A stretch of DNA of 7,168 bases, taken from NCBI GenBank assembly GCA_009726075.1, contig WLND01000078.1, forward strand, positions 1-7,168. Reading direction: 5' to 3'. The translations under genes and the position numbers were made by a program. Under the pieces are notes generated by a model. That model saw only the letters and a program-made list of their open reading frames with translations, was not told where the DNA came from and ran no database searches. This DNA is from Actinomycetota bacterium. GTDB taxonomy: Bacteria > Actinomycetota > Actinomycetes > S36-B12. How positions within the stretch are numbered: the stretch's first letter is position 1; each line of letters opens with the position of its first letter. Shown in pieces: positions 5,241 through 7,168 of this stretch.

Positions 5241-7168
5241 CTAGAGCAGCGAGCGCAGGACGTACTGCAGGATGCCCCCGTGCCGGTAGTAGTCGGCCTC
5301 TCCCGGGGTGTCGATGCGCACCGGGGCGTTGAAGGCAACGGTGCGTCCATCGGCGGAGACAGCCTCGACTTCGACCGTTGCCGGCGTGACGCCGTCATTG
5401 AGGGCTGTCACTCCGCGAACGGTGAATACCTCATCGCCCTCAAGGCCGAGCGAATTCGCCGTCGAACCGGCCGGGAACTGGAGCGGCAGCACCCCCATGC
5501 CGATCAGGTTCGATCGGTGAATGCGCTCATACGACTCTGCGATGACCACGCGCACGCCCAGCAGGGCAGTGCCCTTGGCGGCCCAGTCCCGACTCGATCC
5601 GGACCCGTATTCCTTGCCGGCGAGGATGACGAGCGAGGTGCCGTGCTCCGCATATGCCATTGCCGCGTCGTAGACCGGGACGATCGGCTCGTCGGCGTTC
5701 GTGAAGTCGATGGTGAAGCCGCCTTCGACGTCGGCGAGCATCTGGTTGCGGAGCCGGATGTTGGCGAACGTGCCGCGGATCATCACCTCGTGATTGCCGC
5801 GACGGGATCCGTACGAGTTGAAGTCGGCGCGAGCGACTCCGTGCTCGGTCAGGTAGGCCCCCGCGGGGCTGTCGGCCTTGATCGATCCGGCAGGCGAGAT
5901 GTGGTCGGTCGTGACCGAGTCGCCGAGCTTGAGGAGCACGCGCGCCCCGGAGACGTCCGTCACTGGTGACGGGGTCGTCGACATTCCGTCGAAATATGGA
6001 GGCTTGCGCACGTACGTGCTGTCGAGGTCCCAGTCGAAGACGTCGCCACTCGGGGTCTGCAGCGACTGCCAGCGGTCATCGCCGGTGAAGACGTCGGCAT
6101 ACCGAGACGAGTACATGTCGGAGTCGATCGAGGAGTCGATCACGGCCTGGACCTCGTTCGCGGACGGCCAGATGTCGGCGAGGAACACGGGCTTGCCGTC
6201 TGCGTCGGTGCCGAGTGGGTCGGTATCGAGATCGATGTCCATCGTGCCGGCGATGGCGTACGCGACGACCAGCGGCGGCGATGCCAGGTAGTTCATCTTC
6301 ACGTCAGGATTGATGCGGCCCTCGAAATTGCGATTGCCGCTGAGCACGGATACCGCCGCCAGGTTCGCGTCGTTCACGCCGGCGCTCACCGCGGGGATGA
6401 GCGGCCCTGAGTTGCCGATGCAGGTGGTGCACCCGTAGCCGACAACGTCGAACCCGAGGGCATTGAGGAACGGCGTGAGGCCGGACTTGTCGTAGTAGTC
6501 GGTGACGACCTTCGACCCGGGCGCCAGGGTCGTCTTCACCCATGGCTTGCGGGTGAGCCCCCGCTCGACCGCCTTCTTCGCGAGCAGCCCCGCCCCGATC
6601 ATGACCGAGGGGTTCGAGGTGTTCGTGCACGAGGTGATCGATGCGATGGCAACGATGCCGTGCCCGATCGCGACCGCCTCTCCGGCAATGCTGATGTCGG
6701 CCGTGGCACCGGCGTCATTCGTGTACGCCTCGAGGGCCGACCGGAACGAGGTCTTGGCCTCGGAGAGCAGCACCCGATCCTGGGGACGCTTCGGCCCAGC
6801 GAGCGACGGGACGACGGTCGACAGGTCGAGCTCGAGGTACTCGGAGTAGACAGCCTCGTTGGCCGGGTCGTGCCACAGGCCCTGCTCCTTGGCGTAGGCC
6901 TCCACGAGCGCGATCTGATCGTCGCTCCGGCCGGTCAGCCGCAGGTACGACACCGTGGACTCGTCGATCGGGAACATCGCGACCGTGCTGCCGTACTCGG
7001 GGCTCATGTTGCCGATGGTGGCCCGATTGGCAAGCGGCACGGCGCCGACACCGTCGCCGTAGAACTCGACGAACTTCCCGACGACTCCGTGCTTGCGCAG
7101 CATCTCGGTGATCGTGAGGACGAGATCCGTCGCGGTCGCGCCCTGCGGCAGCTCTCCGCGAAGCTTGA
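5241..7168 (-). CDS. acnA: Aconitate hydratase A, 5' end outside window
   Basis: Iron-sulfur enzyme interconverting citrate and isocitrate via cis-aconitate in the TCA cycle (and glyoxylate cycle where present). The window holds 641 C-terminal residues; AcnA/IRP-type proteins are about 890-910, so about 250 residues and the start lie beyond base 7168. The frame is open to the edge and reads ATATDLVLTITEMLRKHG, typical AcnA. All three [4Fe-4S] ligand cysteines are present: SCTNTSNPSV (codon 6627-6629) and GCTTCIGNSG (codons 6429-6431 and 6420-6422). The linker and swivelling C-terminal domain carry GDSVTTDHISPAG (5886-5924), NSYGSRRGNHEVM (5781-5819) and YGSGSSRDW (5583-5609), which includes the active-site serine. 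The C-terminus ends GGILQYVLRSLL as usual. It lies at the upstream side of the probable acnA - small gene - dxs transcript. The promoter is out of view, so regulation cannot be judged. AcnB and homoaconitase are excluded by domain order and motifs. Confidence 0.97.
   Translation of the reverse strand, partial: KLRGELPQGATATDLVLTITEMLRKHGVVGKFVEFYGDGVGAVPLANRATIGNMSPEYGSTVAMFPIDESTVSYLRLTGRSDDQIALVEAYAKEQGLWHDPANEAVYSEYLELDLSTVVPSLAGPKRPQDRVLLSEAKTSFRSALEAYTNDAGATADISIAGEAVAIGHGIVAIASITSCTNTSNPSVMIGAGLLAKKAVERGLTRKPWVKTTLAPGSKVVTDYYDKSGLTPFLNALGFDVVGYGCTTCIGNSGPLIPAVSAGVNDANLAAVSVLSGNRNFEGRINPDVKMNYLASPPLVVAYAIAGTMDIDLDTDPLGTDADGKPVFLADIWPSANEVQAVIDSSIDSDMYSSRYADVFTGDDRWQSLQTPSGDVFDWDLDSTYVRKPPYFDGMSTTPSPVTDVSGARVLLKLGDSVTTDHISPAGSIKADSPAGAYLTEHGVARADFNSYGSRRGNHEVMIRGTFANIRLRNQMLADVEGGFTIDFTNADEPIVPVYDAAMAYAEHGTSLVILAGKEYGSGSSRDWAAKGTALLGVRVVIAESYERIHRSNLIGMGVLPLQFPAGSTANSLGLEGDEVFTVRGVTALNDGVTPATVEVEAVSADGRTVAFNAPVRIDTPGEADYYRHGGILQYVLRSLL

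Noticed and set aside
4905..5969. Plus-strand open frame of 354 codons opposite the small gene and acnA
   Set aside because: Its length is striking, but it covers the conserved AcnA swivel domain and its product is Arg/Gly/Asp-rich without motifs, as expected from a GC-rich antisense frame. It also runs across two genes without respecting their boundary.
1..7168. Search for a mobile element, CRISPR array, tRNA/rRNA, phage or defence genes
   Set aside because: No repeated spacer pattern, transposase or integrase motif, tRNA-like fold or atypical base composition was seen. Core metabolic genes occupy nearly every base.

Overview
The window is ordinary GC-rich actinobacterial chromosome, packed with core-metabolism genes and almost no non-coding DNA. 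The evidence for an actinobacterium is the strong G/C preference at third codon positions, the use of GTG starts, the 4-base gene overlaps, and the sequence character of the FadA/FadB pair and the DXS and AcnA proteins. Genus cannot be fixed from the sequence. Propionibacteriales or a related group is only a guess.

Left part, plus strand (1-2899): the 3' two thirds of a thiolase gene (fadA type) runs into a complete gene for the bifunctional enoyl-CoA hydratase / 3-hydroxyacyl-CoA dehydrogenase (fadB type). The two are joined by an ATGA stop/start overlap at 803-806, with a GGGAG ribosome binding site just before it. Together they encode the hydration, NAD-dependent oxidation and thiolytic steps of fatty acid beta-oxidation, most likely as a trifunctional complex.

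Centre (2900-2923): the 24-base gap between the convergent fadB and dxs genes. An 11-bp perfect inverted repeat (2906-2916 / 2943-2953) straddles it and is a candidate bidirectional terminator without T-tracts.

Right part, minus strand, reading from 7168 down to 2924: the 3' portion of aconitase (acnA), a 115-residue protein of unknown function starting 2 bases after the acnA stop, and 1-deoxy-D-xylulose-5-phosphate synthase (dxs), whose reading frame can begin with a GTGA overlap on the small gene. The spacing suggests one transcript, acnA - small gene - dxs, linking a TCA-cycle enzyme with the first enzyme of MEP isoprenoid synthesis.

The enzymes complement each other: beta-oxidation yields acetyl-CoA and NADH, aconitase handles citrate made from that acetyl-CoA, and DXS draws pyruvate and glyceraldehyde-3-phosphate into isoprenoids. 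I found no mobile element, CRISPR array, RNA gene, phage gene, defence system or signs of recent transfer. No gap longer than about 40 bases lacks a gene. The only protein of unknown role is the 115-residue one, and I do not see an undescribed system here.
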